From an uncultured Oscillospiraceae bacterium (GTDB lineage Bacteria > Bacillota > Clostridia > Oscillospirales > Acutalibacteraceae), in the NCBI GenBank assembly GCA_900548545.1, contig URKX01000002.1:52802-116801 (forward strand): 64,000 nt of DNA, written 5' to 3'. Every line of letters starts with the position of its first letter. Positions within the stretch are counted from its first letter, which is position 1. Shown here piece by piece: positions 26,467 through 35,006 of the stretch. A program made the translations under genes and the position numbers. The notes under the pieces are model-generated. The model searched no databases. It was given only the letters and a program-made list of their open reading frames with translations, and was not told the origin of the DNA.

Positions 26467-28761
26467 TCAGCCCTTCAGCTCCACCCGGCGGATCTTGCCG
26501 GAGATAGTCTTGGGCAGGCTCTCCCGGAACTCCACAATGCGGGGATACTTGTAAGGAGCGGTGTGCTTTTTCACGTAGTTCTGGATCTCTTTCTTCAGCC
26601 CGTCGGTGCCCTCGGTGCCCTTGGTCAGCACGATGATGGCCTTCACCACCTGGCCCCGGACCGGGTCGGGAGCGCTGGTAACGGCGCATTCCAACACGTA
26701 GGGCAGCTCCATAATGACGCTCTCGATCTCGAAGGGCCCGATGCGGTAGCCGGAGGATTTGATCACGTCGTCGGTGCGGCCCACATACCAGAAGTAGCCG
26801 TCCTCATCCTTCCAGGCAGTGTCGCCGGTGTGGTAGACCCCTTCGTCCCAGGCTTCCTTGGTCTTTTCCTCGTCCCGATAATAACCCATGAACAGGCCGC
26901 AGGGGGTACCCTTTGTTGTGCGCACCACGATCTCGCCGGTTTCGCCCACAGGGGCAGGGGTGCCGTCGGGCAGGATGATATCCACGTCGTACAAGGGGCT
27001 GGGCACGCCCATAGAGCCGGTCTTGGGCACAGTGCCCACGGGGTTGTACACTGTGAGGGTGGTTTCGGTCTGGCCGAAGCCTTCCATCAGGGACAGGCCG
27101 GTGGCCCGCTTCCACTGTTCATACACCTCGGGGTTCAGGGCCTCGCCGGCAGTGGTGGAGTACTCAATGGAGGACAGGTCGTACTTGGAGAGGTCCTCCT
27201 TGATGAAGAACCGGTACATGGTGGGCGGCGCGCAGAAGGTGGTGATGTGGTACTTGGCAAACATGGGCAGGATGTCGTGGGCGTCGAACTTGTCAAAATC
27301 GTAGGTGAAGATGGCGGCCTCGTTCATCCACTGGCCGTAGTACTTGCCCCACAGGGCCTTGCCCCAGCCGGTATCGGAGATGGTGAAGTGCAGCCCTTCG
27401 GGGTTCACGTTGTGCCAATACTTGGCAGTGATGTAGTGGCCCAGGGCGTACTTATAGTTGTGCTCGGCGATCTTGGGATAGCCGGTAGTGCCGGAGGTGA
27501 AGAACATCAGCATGGGGTCGCTGCCGCAGGGGGCGTCGGGCTTGCGCTCATAGGTGTCGGGGAAGGCTTCCACTTCCTTGTCGAAGTCGTGCCAGCCCAG
27601 GCGGTTTTTGCCCACCATGATCTTCACTTCCACACTGGGGCCGTTCTGGGCGGCCTTTTCGGCCTCGTCAGCCACCTGGCCGTCAGCGGTGCACAGGATG
27701 GCTTTCACGCCCGCCGCTTTAAAGCGGTAGTCGAAGTCGTGTTCCATCAGCAGGTTGGTGGCGGGGATGATGATGGCACCCATCTTGTGGAGAGCTGTGA
27801 TAACAAACCAGAACTGATAGTGGCGCTTCAAGACCACCATCACCCGGTCGCCCCGCTGGATGCCCAGGCTCTCCAAGTAATTGGCGGTTTTGGAGGACCA
27901 ACGGCTGATGTCGGAGAAGGTGAACCGGCGCTCCACCTTCTCACGGGACACATGGAGCATGGCAAGCTTGTCGGGGGATTTCTCCGCCAGCTTGTCCACA
28001 ATGTCAAAGGCAAAGTTGAACTTCTCCTCGTTTGTAAACTGGATGCCGTTCAAGATGCCGTTCTCGTCCAGGGTGGTCTTCACAAAGGGGGAGGAAACCG
28101 TTTCCCGCTCCTGGCGGGCCAGCTTCTGGTCGATGAGCTTCTGGAAACGGTCCTGTTCCGGGGCAAACTCCTCGCTGCCCTTCAATACAATGGCGTAGAT
28201 CTGGCACTCTTCCCCGCCGGTGGCGATCATGCCGTGGGGGGTGGCAGAGTTGTAGTAGATGGAATCCCCTGCGTGGAGGGTTTCAATGTGGCTGCCCACC
28301 TGCATTTTCATGGTGCCCTTGATGACGATGTCAAACTCCTGGCCCGCGTGGGTGGAAAGCTTGATGGCCACGTTCTGCTGGCTCTCCTCATAGGGCATGG
28401 TGACAAAGAAGGGCTCGGCGGTCTTGTTTTTAAACAAGGGGGCCATATTCAGGTATTTAAAGCCCTGGCGCCGGGTGATGGGCAGGCCGTCACCCCTGCG
28501 GTTGACGGTGTAGGTGGACAGGGTGGGGGAAACGCCTTTGATCAGGTCAGTGGGGTCAATGCCAAAGCGCTGGGCGCACTTATAGATGAAGGTGAAGCTG
28601 AAATCCTTCTCCCCTGCTTCGCACTGTTCATACTCCTCCCGGCTCACCCCGGTGCATTTGGCCATTTCATCCAGGGAAAGGCCGGTGATCTCCCGCATGG
28701 TGCGGATGCGTTCCGCCACCTCGGCGAGCTGTGTTTTCAGATCTGTTTTTTCCATATCCAT
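26467..28761 (-). CDS. XRE helix-turn-helix / cupin / acyl-CoA synthetase fusion
   Basis: A 764-residue three-part protein. Residues 15-70 are an XRE-type helix-turn-helix (TGLSLDEMAKCTGVSREEYEQCE region), 130-195 a cupin (THAGQEFD, PHGM), and 245-764 an AMP-dependent acyl-CoA synthetase with P-loop FTSGTTGYPK (421-430), GFGQTET, YVGRTDD and the C-terminal KTISGK lysine motif. The synthetase part resembles medium-chain or acetyl-type ligases. The ATG at 28761 follows AAAGGGG. A T-box leader precedes it, so its expression should rise when one tRNA is uncharged. It may activate a carboxylic acid tied to amino-acid metabolism; the HTH and cupin could make it sense its own substrate. Confidence 0.9.
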   Translation of the reverse strand: MDMEKTDLKTQLAEVAERIRTMREITGLSLDEMAKCTGVSREEYEQCEAGEKDFSFTFIYKCAQRFGIDPTDLIKGVSPTLSTYTVNRRGDGLPITRRQGFKYLNMAPLFKNKTAEPFFVTMPYEESQQNVAIKLSTHAGQEFDIVIKGTMKMQVGSHIETLHAGDSIYYNSATPHGMIATGGEECQIYAIVLKGSEEFAPEQDRFQKLIDQKLARQERETVSSPFVKTTLDENGILNGIQFTNEEKFNFAFDIVDKLAEKSPDKLAMLHVSREKVERRFTFSDISRWSSKTANYLESLGIQRGDRVMVVLKRHYQFWFVITALHKMGAIIIPATNLLMEHDFDYRFKAAGVKAILCTADGQVADEAEKAAQNGPSVEVKIMVGKNRLGWHDFDKEVEAFPDTYERKPDAPCGSDPMLMFFTSGTTGYPKIAEHNYKYALGHYITAKYWHNVNPEGLHFTISDTGWGKALWGKYYGQWMNEAAIFTYDFDKFDAHDILPMFAKYHITTFCAPPTMYRFFIKEDLSKYDLSSIEYSTTAGEALNPEVYEQWKRATGLSLMEGFGQTETTLTVYNPVGTVPKTGSMGVPSPLYDVDIILPDGTPAPVGETGEIVVRTTKGTPCGLFMGYYRDEEKTKEAWDEGVYHTGDTAWKDEDGYFWYVGRTDDVIKSSGYRIGPFEIESVIMELPYVLECAVTSAPDPVRGQVVKAIIVLTKGTEGTDGLKKEIQNYVKKHTAPYKYPRIVEFRESLPKTISGKIRRVELKG

Positions 28762-28824
28762 GTTGTTTTCCCCTTTCCGCGCAAAACGCGCCTATTGGAT
28801 CGGTGCTGGCCTTTGAACGCAAAC

Positions 28825-29125
28825 AAAAAGCCCGCCTCAAAGGAATCCCCTTGAGACGGACTTAAAAAATCCGCGGTACCACTCAACTTGCGCTTTCGCG
28901 CCACCTCATCGGGCTCCAGCAAGCCCTATGCACTAACGCAGCATACACGGGAAGCGCCTACTCGCCAGCAACGCTGGGTTTGGGGCCTCCGGCTCAGAAG
29001 GGATGGATCCTGAGGCGCCTTCCACCGGCTCGCAGCCACCGCCGGCTCTCTGCAGGAAGGACAGATGGACCGTCTTCGTCGCAGCCTTTCTTCAGCTTTG
29101 AAAAAAGCTTTTTCAGTTGTGGTTC
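28825..29125 (-). promoter_or_regulatory. T-box riboswitch leader
   Basis: The leftward leader contains the T-box hallmark TTGAGTGGTACCGCGG (28886-28871), then a terminator stem AGTCCGTCTCAAGGG/CCTTTGAGGCGGGCT with T5 (28862-28825). Upstream are stem I features: the AG-bulge CAGAGAG, the distal hairpin GCCGGC...GCCGGT with GGTGGCTGCGA loop, and the K-turn-side TGAGCC. The TGGT bulge predicts a tRNA with discriminator A73. The specifier cannot be fixed by eye: AUC or UCC lies near the K-turn, CUC or GCC higher up; A73 argues against Ser and Gly and leaves Ile, Leu or Ala. Confidence 0.92.
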
Positions 29126-29131
29126 TTAAAC

Positions 29132-29160
29132 AGAGTACACCTATTTTCAAAAAGTGTCAA
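29132..29160 (-). promoter_or_regulatory. Promoter of the T-box transcript
   Basis: Minus-strand TTGACA (29160-29155), 17-base spacer, TACTCT (29137-29132). The -35 is perfect and the position fits a start just before T-box stem I. The whole 471-base gap 28762-29232 is taken up by this promoter, the T-box leader and a 60-base tail to the ATG. Confidence 0.65.
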
Positions 29161-29232
29161 GAGTTTTTTAAATCTTGCAGGGACATGCAGGGAAAAAAGA
29201 AAAATCCTAATCGGGACACGCAACAACTATCT

Positions 29233-30072
29233 TTACTCTTTTTCCGGCAGGCTTTCGATGAGATCGGCAGTGGCATCCAGCCAGCCGCCCTCGAACAGCT
29301 CGATGGCGCCCTTGTCGCAGGCGGCGGCCAGCTTTGGCTCCATGGGCAGCTTGCCCAGCACTTTCAGGGCGTACTTGGCGGCCACTTCGTCGATGTGGCT
29401 CTCGCCGAACACGTGGATCTCCCGGCCGCAGTCGGGACATTTTACATAACTCATGTTCTCAATGAGGCCCAGCACAGGGACGTTCATCATCTTGGCCATT
29501 TCCACAGCCTTGGACACGATCATGCCCACCAGCTCCTGGGGAGAGGTGACGATGAGGATGCCGTCCAGCGGCAGGGACTGGAACACGGTCAGGGGGGCAT
29601 CGCCGGTCCCGGGAGGCATATCCACAAACATATAGTCCACATTGCCCCAGATCACGTCAGTCCAGAACTGCTTGATGGCCCCGGCAATCACAGGGCCGCG
29701 CCACACCACCGGGGAGGTTTCCTCTTCCAGCAGCAGGTTGACGCTCATCACCTTGATGCCGGTTTTGGTGGACACGGGATAAATGCCGTTTTCATCGGAA
29801 AGGGCCCGCTGCTTCATGCCAAAGCACTTGGGAATGGAAGGGCCGGTGATGTCGGCGTCCAGCACAGCCACTTCGTTCTCCCGGCGGCGCAGGGTGGTGG
29901 CAAGCAAAGAGGTGACCAGGGACTTGCCCACGCCGCCTTTGCCGCTGACCACGCCGATGACCTTCTTCACGTGGCTGAGATCGTTTGTTTTTTCCAGAAA
30001 GCTCTGGGGGTCCTGCCGGGAGGGGCAGTCCATCCCACAGCTGGAACAATCATGTGTGCAGTTTTCGCTCAT
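29233..30072 (-). CDS. Mrp/NBP35-family Fe-S cluster carrier ATPase
   Basis: A 279-residue P-loop ATPase with the deviant Walker A GKGGVGKS (44-51). A Cys-rich N-terminus (CTHDCSSCGMDC) and the CPDC motif near residue 202 (YVKCPDC) are the expected Fe-S ligands. It is thought to hold and transfer Fe-S clusters to apo-proteins. The ATG follows GGAGAACGAG. It lies between a histidine kinase gene and the T-box transcript; no clear terminator follows it. Confidence 0.93.
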   Translation of the reverse strand: MSENCTHDCSSCGMDCPSRQDPQSFLEKTNDLSHVKKVIGVVSGKGGVGKSLVTSLLATTLRRRENEVAVLDADITGPSIPKCFGMKQRALSDENGIYPVSTKTGIKVMSVNLLLEEETSPVVWRGPVIAGAIKQFWTDVIWGNVDYMFVDMPPGTGDAPLTVFQSLPLDGILIVTSPQELVGMIVSKAVEMAKMMNVPVLGLIENMSYVKCPDCGREIHVFGESHIDEVAAKYALKVLGKLPMEPKLAAACDKGAIELFEGGWLDATADLIESLPEKE

Positions 30073-30203
30073 GGTACTCGTTCTCCTTCTCGCAGTGAAT
30101 TACCTTTTATTTTACCCTTTTTTCCAAAAAAGTAAAGCGGTATATGCCAAAAATCCCCCGGCGTGAAAAAATTCCCTTCCTTTTCTCGGGGGGCCGCGCT
30201 CCC

Positions 30204-31724
30204 TTACAGGTTTCTGTCTGGGGCGGCGCCACCCTGGCCGGCCCGGCGGGGAATACCGTGTGCCCCCTGCTGCGGAGCAGAGCCTTCGCCCAACTCCCCT
30301 TGGGAAGGCGCCAGGGGCAGCTCAAACCAGAAGGTGCTGCCCTTCCCCAGCTGGCTGGTGACGCCGTACTGGCCGCCGTGCATTTCTAGGATGTTCCGCA
30401 CAATGGACAGCCCCAAGCCGCTGCCCATTTGGGCCCGTTTGTGCTCTTTGTCCACCTTGTAGTAGCGCTCCCAAATGTCCTTCAGCTTCTCCTGGGGGAT
30501 GCCCTCCCCGGTATCCGTGACGGAGATGCGCACCTTCCCCTGCTCCACCTGTTGGGTCAAGGTGATGGTCTTGTCCTCCCCGGAATAGGTGATGGCGTTG
30601 TTCACCAGGTTGTACACCACCTGGGAGATCTTTAGCTCGTCGGCTTCCACCCACACGTCCTCCTCCCCGTGGAAGGGGAACCGGTAATCCGCCAGCTTGT
30701 CGTACCGGTGCAAAATCTGCCGGATGCTTTCCGTCAGGTTGAAGCGCGCTTTCTCCAGGGGCAGCACTCCAGCCTCCAGCTTGGACAGGTCCAGCAGGTC
30801 GTTGACCAGGTCTGTCAACCGTTGGGCTTCGTCAATGATGATCTGCACATTTTCCGGGGTGTTCTCCCCGGGCAGGTCCCGCATCACCTCGCTGTAACCC
30901 TTGATCATGGTCAGGGGCGTGCGCAGGTCATGGGACACATTAGCCAGCAGGTCACGCCGCAGGCCCTCCACCTTGGAAAGCTCCCCGGCGGCGTAGTTCA
31001 GTGTGCGGGAAAGCTCCCGCACCTCCCGGGCTCCCTGCTCCCCGAACCGGATGGTGTAGTCCCCCTCGGCCAGCGCTTTGGCAGAGTTGTTGATCTCCGT
31101 CAAGGGCCGGGAGATCCGCCGGGCAATCACCAACGCCAGCAACACCCCCAGCATCACCATGGCCACGGTGAGCACCGTCACCTGCACCAACAGCGTTTCC
31201 CGGATGGAATCCACCGGGGTGACCACACTCTCCATGGCCACCATGCGGTTGAGCCCTGTGGGGGTACGCACCACGGACACATACAGGATCACCTCATCCT
31301 GGGAGCCGTCTTGGTTCACAAAGGGGGATTTGGCCACCAGCAGCTTGGAACCCCCCTGAAGGTTCACCTCGTTGAACAGGGCCGCCAAAGCGCCGCGGGA
31401 TTGGGAAAGGTTCTCCAGATAGCTCTCTTTTTCACTGGCTTTCCAACCGGCGAGCATCCGCCCCACCTCGTCGGTGACCACAATGTTGATGCCGGTATTC
31501 AGGCAGACTCTCCGGACTTCGTCATTCATGCCGTCGTCCTCCAGGCAGCGCGCCACCGATTCCGCGGCGCCCTTTACCTCGGCGGTCTTCACCCCCCGGT
31601 AGAAGGGCTCCAACAGCACCATTTGGAACAGCCACAGCAGGGCCCCCACCACCAGGATGAACACCCCAAACCCCAGCAGGATCTGCCCCCAAATGCCCAG
31701 GGGCTTCCGTTGTTTTTGGGACAT
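30204..31724 (-). CDS. PhoR/WalK-like sensor histidine kinase
   Basis: A 506-residue kinase. Transmembrane helices near 13-35 and 179-201 flank an extracellular sensor; a HAMP region follows, the DHp motif is NVSHDLRTP with His265, and the ATPase domain shows NNAITYS and GEGIPQEKL. After the usual end (STFWFELPLA) comes a 37-residue Gly/Pro/Gln-rich tail, odd for the family. The start codon is one base after the response-regulator stop, and the ribosome site GAGGTGA overlaps that gene's end. It phosphorylates the OmpR-type partner. Confidence 0.93.
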   Translation of the reverse strand: MSQKQRKPLGIWGQILLGFGVFILVVGALLWLFQMVLLEPFYRGVKTAEVKGAAESVARCLEDDGMNDEVRRVCLNTGINIVVTDEVGRMLAGWKASEKESYLENLSQSRGALAALFNEVNLQGGSKLLVAKSPFVNQDGSQDEVILYVSVVRTPTGLNRMVAMESVVTPVDSIRETLLVQVTVLTVAMVMLGVLLALVIARRISRPLTEINNSAKALAEGDYTIRFGEQGAREVRELSRTLNYAAGELSKVEGLRRDLLANVSHDLRTPLTMIKGYSEVMRDLPGENTPENVQIIIDEAQRLTDLVNDLLDLSKLEAGVLPLEKARFNLTESIRQILHRYDKLADYRFPFHGEEDVWVEADELKISQVVYNLVNNAITYSGEDKTITLTQQVEQGKVRISVTDTGEGIPQEKLKDIWERYYKVDKEHKRAQMGSGLGLSIVRNILEMHGGQYGVTSQLGKGSTFWFELPLAPSQGELGEGSAPQQGAHGIPRRAGQGGAAPDRNL

Positions 31725-31725
31725 C

Positions 31726-32409
31726 TCAATTCACCTCAAACCGGTAGCCCACCCCGCGGAGTGTGACGATAAACTTGCTGTAAGGCCCCAAGGACCGGCG
31801 CAGCAGCTTGATGTGGGTGTCCAAGGTGCGGTCGTCCCCGTAAAAGTCGTAGCCCCACACGTTGGTGATAAGCATTTCCCGGGTCAGGGCAATGTTCTTG
31901 TTTTGGGCCATATACACCAGCAGGTCGTACTCCTTGGGGGAAAGGTCCGCCCGGCTGCCGTCGATGGTGACGATCCGGGCATCCAGGTCGATGGACAGCC
32001 CCTCAAAGGACAGTACATTCCGGGGCCGCTCCGCCCCTTGGGGCCGCACCCGGTTCATGATGGCGGTGACCCGCATCATCAGTTCCTTGGGGGAGAAGGG
32101 CTTCACCACATAGTCGTCCACCCCCAGCTCAAAGCCGTGGATGCGGTCGTACTCCTCTCCCCGGGCGGAAAGCATCAGCACGGGTGTCTTGCAGGTCTTG
32201 CGGATCTCCGCCACAGCGGAAAACCCATCCAGTTCCGGCATCATCACATCCATGATGATGATATCGAAGGCGTTCGGGTATTTCCGGCAAAGCTCCACGG
32301 CTTCCATGCCGTTTTGGGCCTCGGTGACCTGGTTGCCTTCAAACTCGGCATATTTCCGGATGAGCCCCCGGATCTTCTCTTCATCGTCCACTACCAGGAT
32401 ACGGTACAT
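31726..32409 (-). CDS. OmpR-family response regulator
   Basis: A 227-residue regulator: receiver domain with DDE (8-10) and phospho-acceptor Asp54 (IMDVMMPE), and a C-terminal winged helix ending in HIKLLRRSL-x7-TLRGVGYRFEVN. The ATG at 32409 begins MYRILVVDDE and has AAAGGGGTGA upstream; an open frame 14 codons longer is ignored. It forms an operon with the kinase and has its own promoter. The target genes cannot be read from sequence. Confidence 0.94.
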   Translation of the reverse strand: MYRILVVDDEEKIRGLIRKYAEFEGNQVTEAQNGMEAVELCRKYPNAFDIIIMDVMMPELDGFSAVAEIRKTCKTPVLMLSARGEEYDRIHGFELGVDDYVVKPFSPKELMMRVTAIMNRVRPQGAERPRNVLSFEGLSIDLDARIVTIDGSRADLSPKEYDLLVYMAQNKNIALTREMLITNVWGYDFYGDDRTLDTHIKLLRRSLGPYSKFIVTLRGVGYRFEVN

Positions 32410-32521
32410 GGATTCACCCCTTTTCACAGAAATAGAAATGCCATCCAGCACGCCCCGCTTTTCCAGGCGGCCCGGGCGGCGTTTATTGTTCGCATCCCAT
32501 TCCGGTAAAACCTATTTTCTT

Positions 32522-32550
32522 AGTATAGCTTACCCACTCGTTTTTTTCAA
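32522..32550 (-). promoter_or_regulatory. Promoter for two-component operon
   Basis: Minus-strand TTGAAA (32550-32545), 17-base spacer, TATACT (32527-32522). It is divergent from the cytidylate-kinase-like gene's promoter, 20 bases away. Confidence 0.75.
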
Positions 32551-32569
32551 GTTCCACGCTGTTTCCCTG

Positions 32570-32598
32570 TTGACTTTTCATTAAAAAGAAGGTATGAT
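32570..32598 (+). promoter_or_regulatory. Promoter for cytidylate-kinase-like gene
   Basis: TTGACT (32570-32575), 17-base spacer, TATGAT (32593-32598); the ATG is at 32674. Confidence 0.75.
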
Positions 32599-32673
32599 GA
32601 GCATAGAGAAAGTGTCTAGTTTTATAGAATAAACTTTTGAAATTATTAGTTTTTTTGATAAGGAGGAATCAAT

Positions 32674-33291
32674 ATGTTGCCTGTCATCACCATTTCACGC
32701 CAATTCGGCAGCGGAGGCCACGAAGTGGGGGAAAAGTTGGCCAAGCGCTTGGAACTCCCCTTTTATGACAAAGAGCTCATCGCCCTGGCCGCAAAAAAAA
32801 GCGGGTTTTCCGAGGAGGTGTTCTCCGATGTGGATGAGAAGGCCACCAGCAGCCTCCTGTACTCCATGGTGATGGGCAGCTATGCCTTTGGTACCCGGGT
32901 GCCCGGCATCAACGAAATGCCCATCAACGACAAGCTGTTCATCATCCAGTCGGACATCATCAAAAAAGCCGCCGCGGAAGGCCCCTGTGTCATTGTGGGC
33001 CGGTGCGCCGACTACATCCTGCGGGAGCATCCCAACTGCCTGCATGTGTTCGTCCATGCTGACAAAGCCGCCCGCATTAAGCGCATTGTGGGCCTGGGCT
33101 ACTGCGATGAAAAAAAGGCGCCCGACTTTGTCACCAAGAAAGACAAACAGCGGGCCAACTATTACAACTTCTATTCCAACAACCGTTGGGACGACTTGCA
33201 GAATTACGATCTGACCATCGACACCTCCCGCTTCTCGGTGGATCTGGCGGTGGACATGATCATTGATGCGGCCAAATTGCTGGACGTATAA
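32674..33291 (+). CDS. Cytidylate-kinase-like family protein
   Basis: A 205-residue P-loop protein of the cytidylate-kinase-like group. The N-terminal ITISRQFGSGGHEVGEKLAK is the nucleotide-binding loop, and GRCADYILREHPNCLHVFVHA is a typical central motif. These proteins are common in Clostridia but their substrate is not established; a true Cmk has a different NMP-binding region. The ATG follows AAGGAGG. It is monocistronic, with its own promoter and terminator. Confidence 0.85.
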   Translation: MLPVITISRQFGSGGHEVGEKLAKRLELPFYDKELIALAAKKSGFSEEVFSDVDEKATSSLLYSMVMGSYAFGTRVPGINEMPINDKLFIIQSDIIKKAAAEGPCVIVGRCADYILREHPNCLHVFVHADKAARIKRIVGLGYCDEKKAPDFVTKKDKQRANYYNFYSNNRWDDLQNYDLTIDTSRFSVDLAVDMIIDAAKLLDV

Positions 33292-33335
33292 CCCATCGCG
33301 TACAAGGTCATAGCGACCCCCTATATTCCCTGTAT

Positions 33336-33377
33336 CGGGAGGGGGAGGGCAAAAAAGCCCTCCCCCTCCCGGCTTTT
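33336..33377 (+). terminator. Terminator after cytidylate-kinase-like gene
   Basis: A perfect 15-bp stem CGGGAGGGGGAGGGC/GCCCTCCCCCTCCCG (33336-33371) with an A6 loop, then GCTTTTTCTTT. Confidence 0.9.
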
Positions 33378-33380
33378 TCT

Positions 33381-33408
33381 TTGCAAATGGCAAAACCCGT
33401 GGTACAAT
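33381..33408 (+). promoter_or_regulatory. Promoter for ApbE cluster
   Basis: TTGCAA (33381-33386), 16-base spacer, TACAAT (33403-33408), 74 bases before the ApbE start. Confidence 0.6.
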
Positions 33409-33481
33409 AGTCCCAATGCACCACACCCTCCGGAGCCCTTCCCGGGGGACGCATCCCAAAAACAAGACGAGGATTTTGCCT

Positions 33482-34543
33482 ATGAAACGATGGCTCGACC
33501 GCATATCGGAACGAACGGCCCGCTGGCTCTCCCTGGTTTTTTTAGTGGTTGGCTTGGGGCTGCTGGGGACAGCGATCTGGTTCAACCTGGGGGCCGGTGG
33601 CAGCGGCTATACCCTGACCACTTACTCCATGGGGTCTTACGTCCAGCAGACAGTCTACGGCAGCGGCCGGGAGGAAGCTGCCCAAGCGGCCTCCACCGCG
33701 GTGGCGGAACTGGAGGGCTTGATCTCCTGGCGGGTGGAAGGCAGTGACATTGCCCGGTTAAACCAGGCGGCGGGGACGGATTTCCTCCAGATTGACCCCC
33801 AGACCTGGGATATCCTCCACACCGCCCAAGAGGTCTGCCAGGCAAGCGGCGGGGCCTTTGACATCACCATTGCCCCCATCAGCTGGCTGTGGGACTTTGA
33901 CGAAGACCCCCACCTCCCCCAGCAGAGCACGATTGAAAGCCTGCTGCCCGCGGTGGATTACACCCAGCTCTCCTTAAAAGAGGACGGTACCGCAGCTCTG
34001 CGATCCCACAGCGCCGCGCTGGACTTGGGTTCCGTAGGCAAAGGCGCCGCCTGTGACGCAGCTGTGGCAGCGTACAAGGAAGCCGGTGTGGACCGTGCCG
34101 TGGTGGCCGTGGGCGGCAGCGTGGGGGTCTGGGGGGAAAAGCCCTTTGGCCAGCATTGGAACATCGCCGTGCGGGACCCGGACTCGGAAGGCTCCCTGGG
34201 GACCCTCTCTGTCCCCAGTGGGTTCCTGTCCACCTCGGGCAGCTATGAAAAGCAGTTTGAAGAGGACGGCGTCACCTACCACCACATCCTGGACCCGGAA
34301 ACCGGCTATCCTGCGGAAAGCAGGTTGGTGGGGGTCACCATCTGGAGCGGCAGCGGGGTGCTCAGCGACGCGCTCTCCACCGCTTGCTTCGTGCTGGGTA
34401 TGGAGGAGAGCCTCCCCCTGCTGGAGCAGTTTGGCTGCGGTGCTGTGTTCCTTACAGAGGACCACCAGATTTACGTCACGGAAAACCTGGCGGACGCCTT
34501 CCACTTGGATTCGGACAACTACACCCTGGCCGGGGTGGTGTGA
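33482..34543 (+). CDS. FAD:protein FMN transferase (ApbE family)
   Basis: A 353-residue ApbE-type flavin transferase anchored by an N-terminal helix (about 13-35). The family start is YSMGSYVQQTVYG; DLGSVGKGAACDAA and the C-terminal SGSGVLSDALSTACFVLG hold conserved FAD and metal contacts. It attaches FMN to Thr/Ser of extracytoplasmic redox proteins. The ATG at 33482 follows GAGG. It is followed by a NusG-II protein and a Gx transporter, the set often found near Rnf or other flavin-based electron-transfer systems; no target protein with a flavinylation motif is visible in the window. Confidence 0.92.
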   Translation: MKRWLDRISERTARWLSLVFLVVGLGLLGTAIWFNLGAGGSGYTLTTYSMGSYVQQTVYGSGREEAAQAASTAVAELEGLISWRVEGSDIARLNQAAGTDFLQIDPQTWDILHTAQEVCQASGGAFDITIAPISWLWDFDEDPHLPQQSTIESLLPAVDYTQLSLKEDGTAALRSHSAALDLGSVGKGAACDAAVAAYKEAGVDRAVVAVGGSVGVWGEKPFGQHWNIAVRDPDSEGSLGTLSVPSGFLSTSGSYEKQFEEDGVTYHHILDPETGYPAESRLVGVTIWSGSGVLSDALSTACFVLGMEESLPLLEQFGCGAVFLTEDHQIYVTENLADAFHLDSDNYTLAGVV

Positions 34544-34550
34544 GGCGCCT

Positions 34551-34937
34551 ATGGAAAAAAAACGGTTCCTCTCCCCCCTGGGGATGCTTCTGTGCGGGGG
34601 ACTGCTCCTGTTGGCAGGGGCGCTGTTTTTCGCCCATTCCCTAGCCCCCCAGGGGACGGTGGCCATTGTGGAACAAAACGGTGTGGAAGTGGCCCGGCAG
34701 CAGCTCTCCCAGCTGACCCAAACGGAAACCCTCACCCTGGAAGGGGAAAACAGCGTGGAAGTGACCATCCAATTCTCCCCCCAGGGGGCGGCGGTGGCGT
34801 CCTCCACCTGCCCGGACCAGGTTTGCGTCAAAACCGGGACGCTGACCCGGGCCGGGGAATCGGCCATCTGCCTGCCGGCGCGGATCTCCCTGCGGCTGGA
34901 GGGCAGCGGCAACACTGTGGACGCGATGGTCTATTGA
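34551..34937 (+). CDS. NusG domain II-containing membrane-anchored protein
   Basis: A 128-residue protein: an N-terminal transmembrane anchor (LSPLGMLLCGGLLLLAGALFF) and an extracellular NusG-II-like domain with the typical CPDQVCVKTG Cys pair and AICLPARISLRLEG end. It starts seven bases after ApbE and is likely co-translated. Such proteins recur beside ApbE, Gx transporters and Rnf genes, and may support extracytoplasmic redox proteins; the exact role is not known. Confidence 0.88.
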   Translation: MEKKRFLSPLGMLLCGGLLLLAGALFFAHSLAPQGTVAIVEQNGVEVARQQLSQLTQTETLTLEGENSVEVTIQFSPQGAAVASSTCPDQVCVKTGTLTRAGESAICLPARISLRLEGSGNTVDAMVY

Positions 34938-35006
34938 CCCGGCAAAAATATGGTATCCGGCAGCCCTCCCAGGGGTTGGGAAGCCGGTGAGAAAGGAGGC
35001 AAGCCC

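Noticed and set aside
26464..28854. A 796-codon plus-strand frame antisense to the acyl-CoA synthetase fusion
   Set aside because: The minus-strand gene has three clear domains and a T-box leader; the plus frame is a composition shadow.
28990..29010. T-box specifier read as GGC (Gly) or UCC (Ser)
   Set aside because: The TGGT bulge in the antiterminator predicts an A73 tRNA, whereas bacterial tRNA-Gly usually has U73 and tRNA-Ser G73. Kept open only as a weak option.
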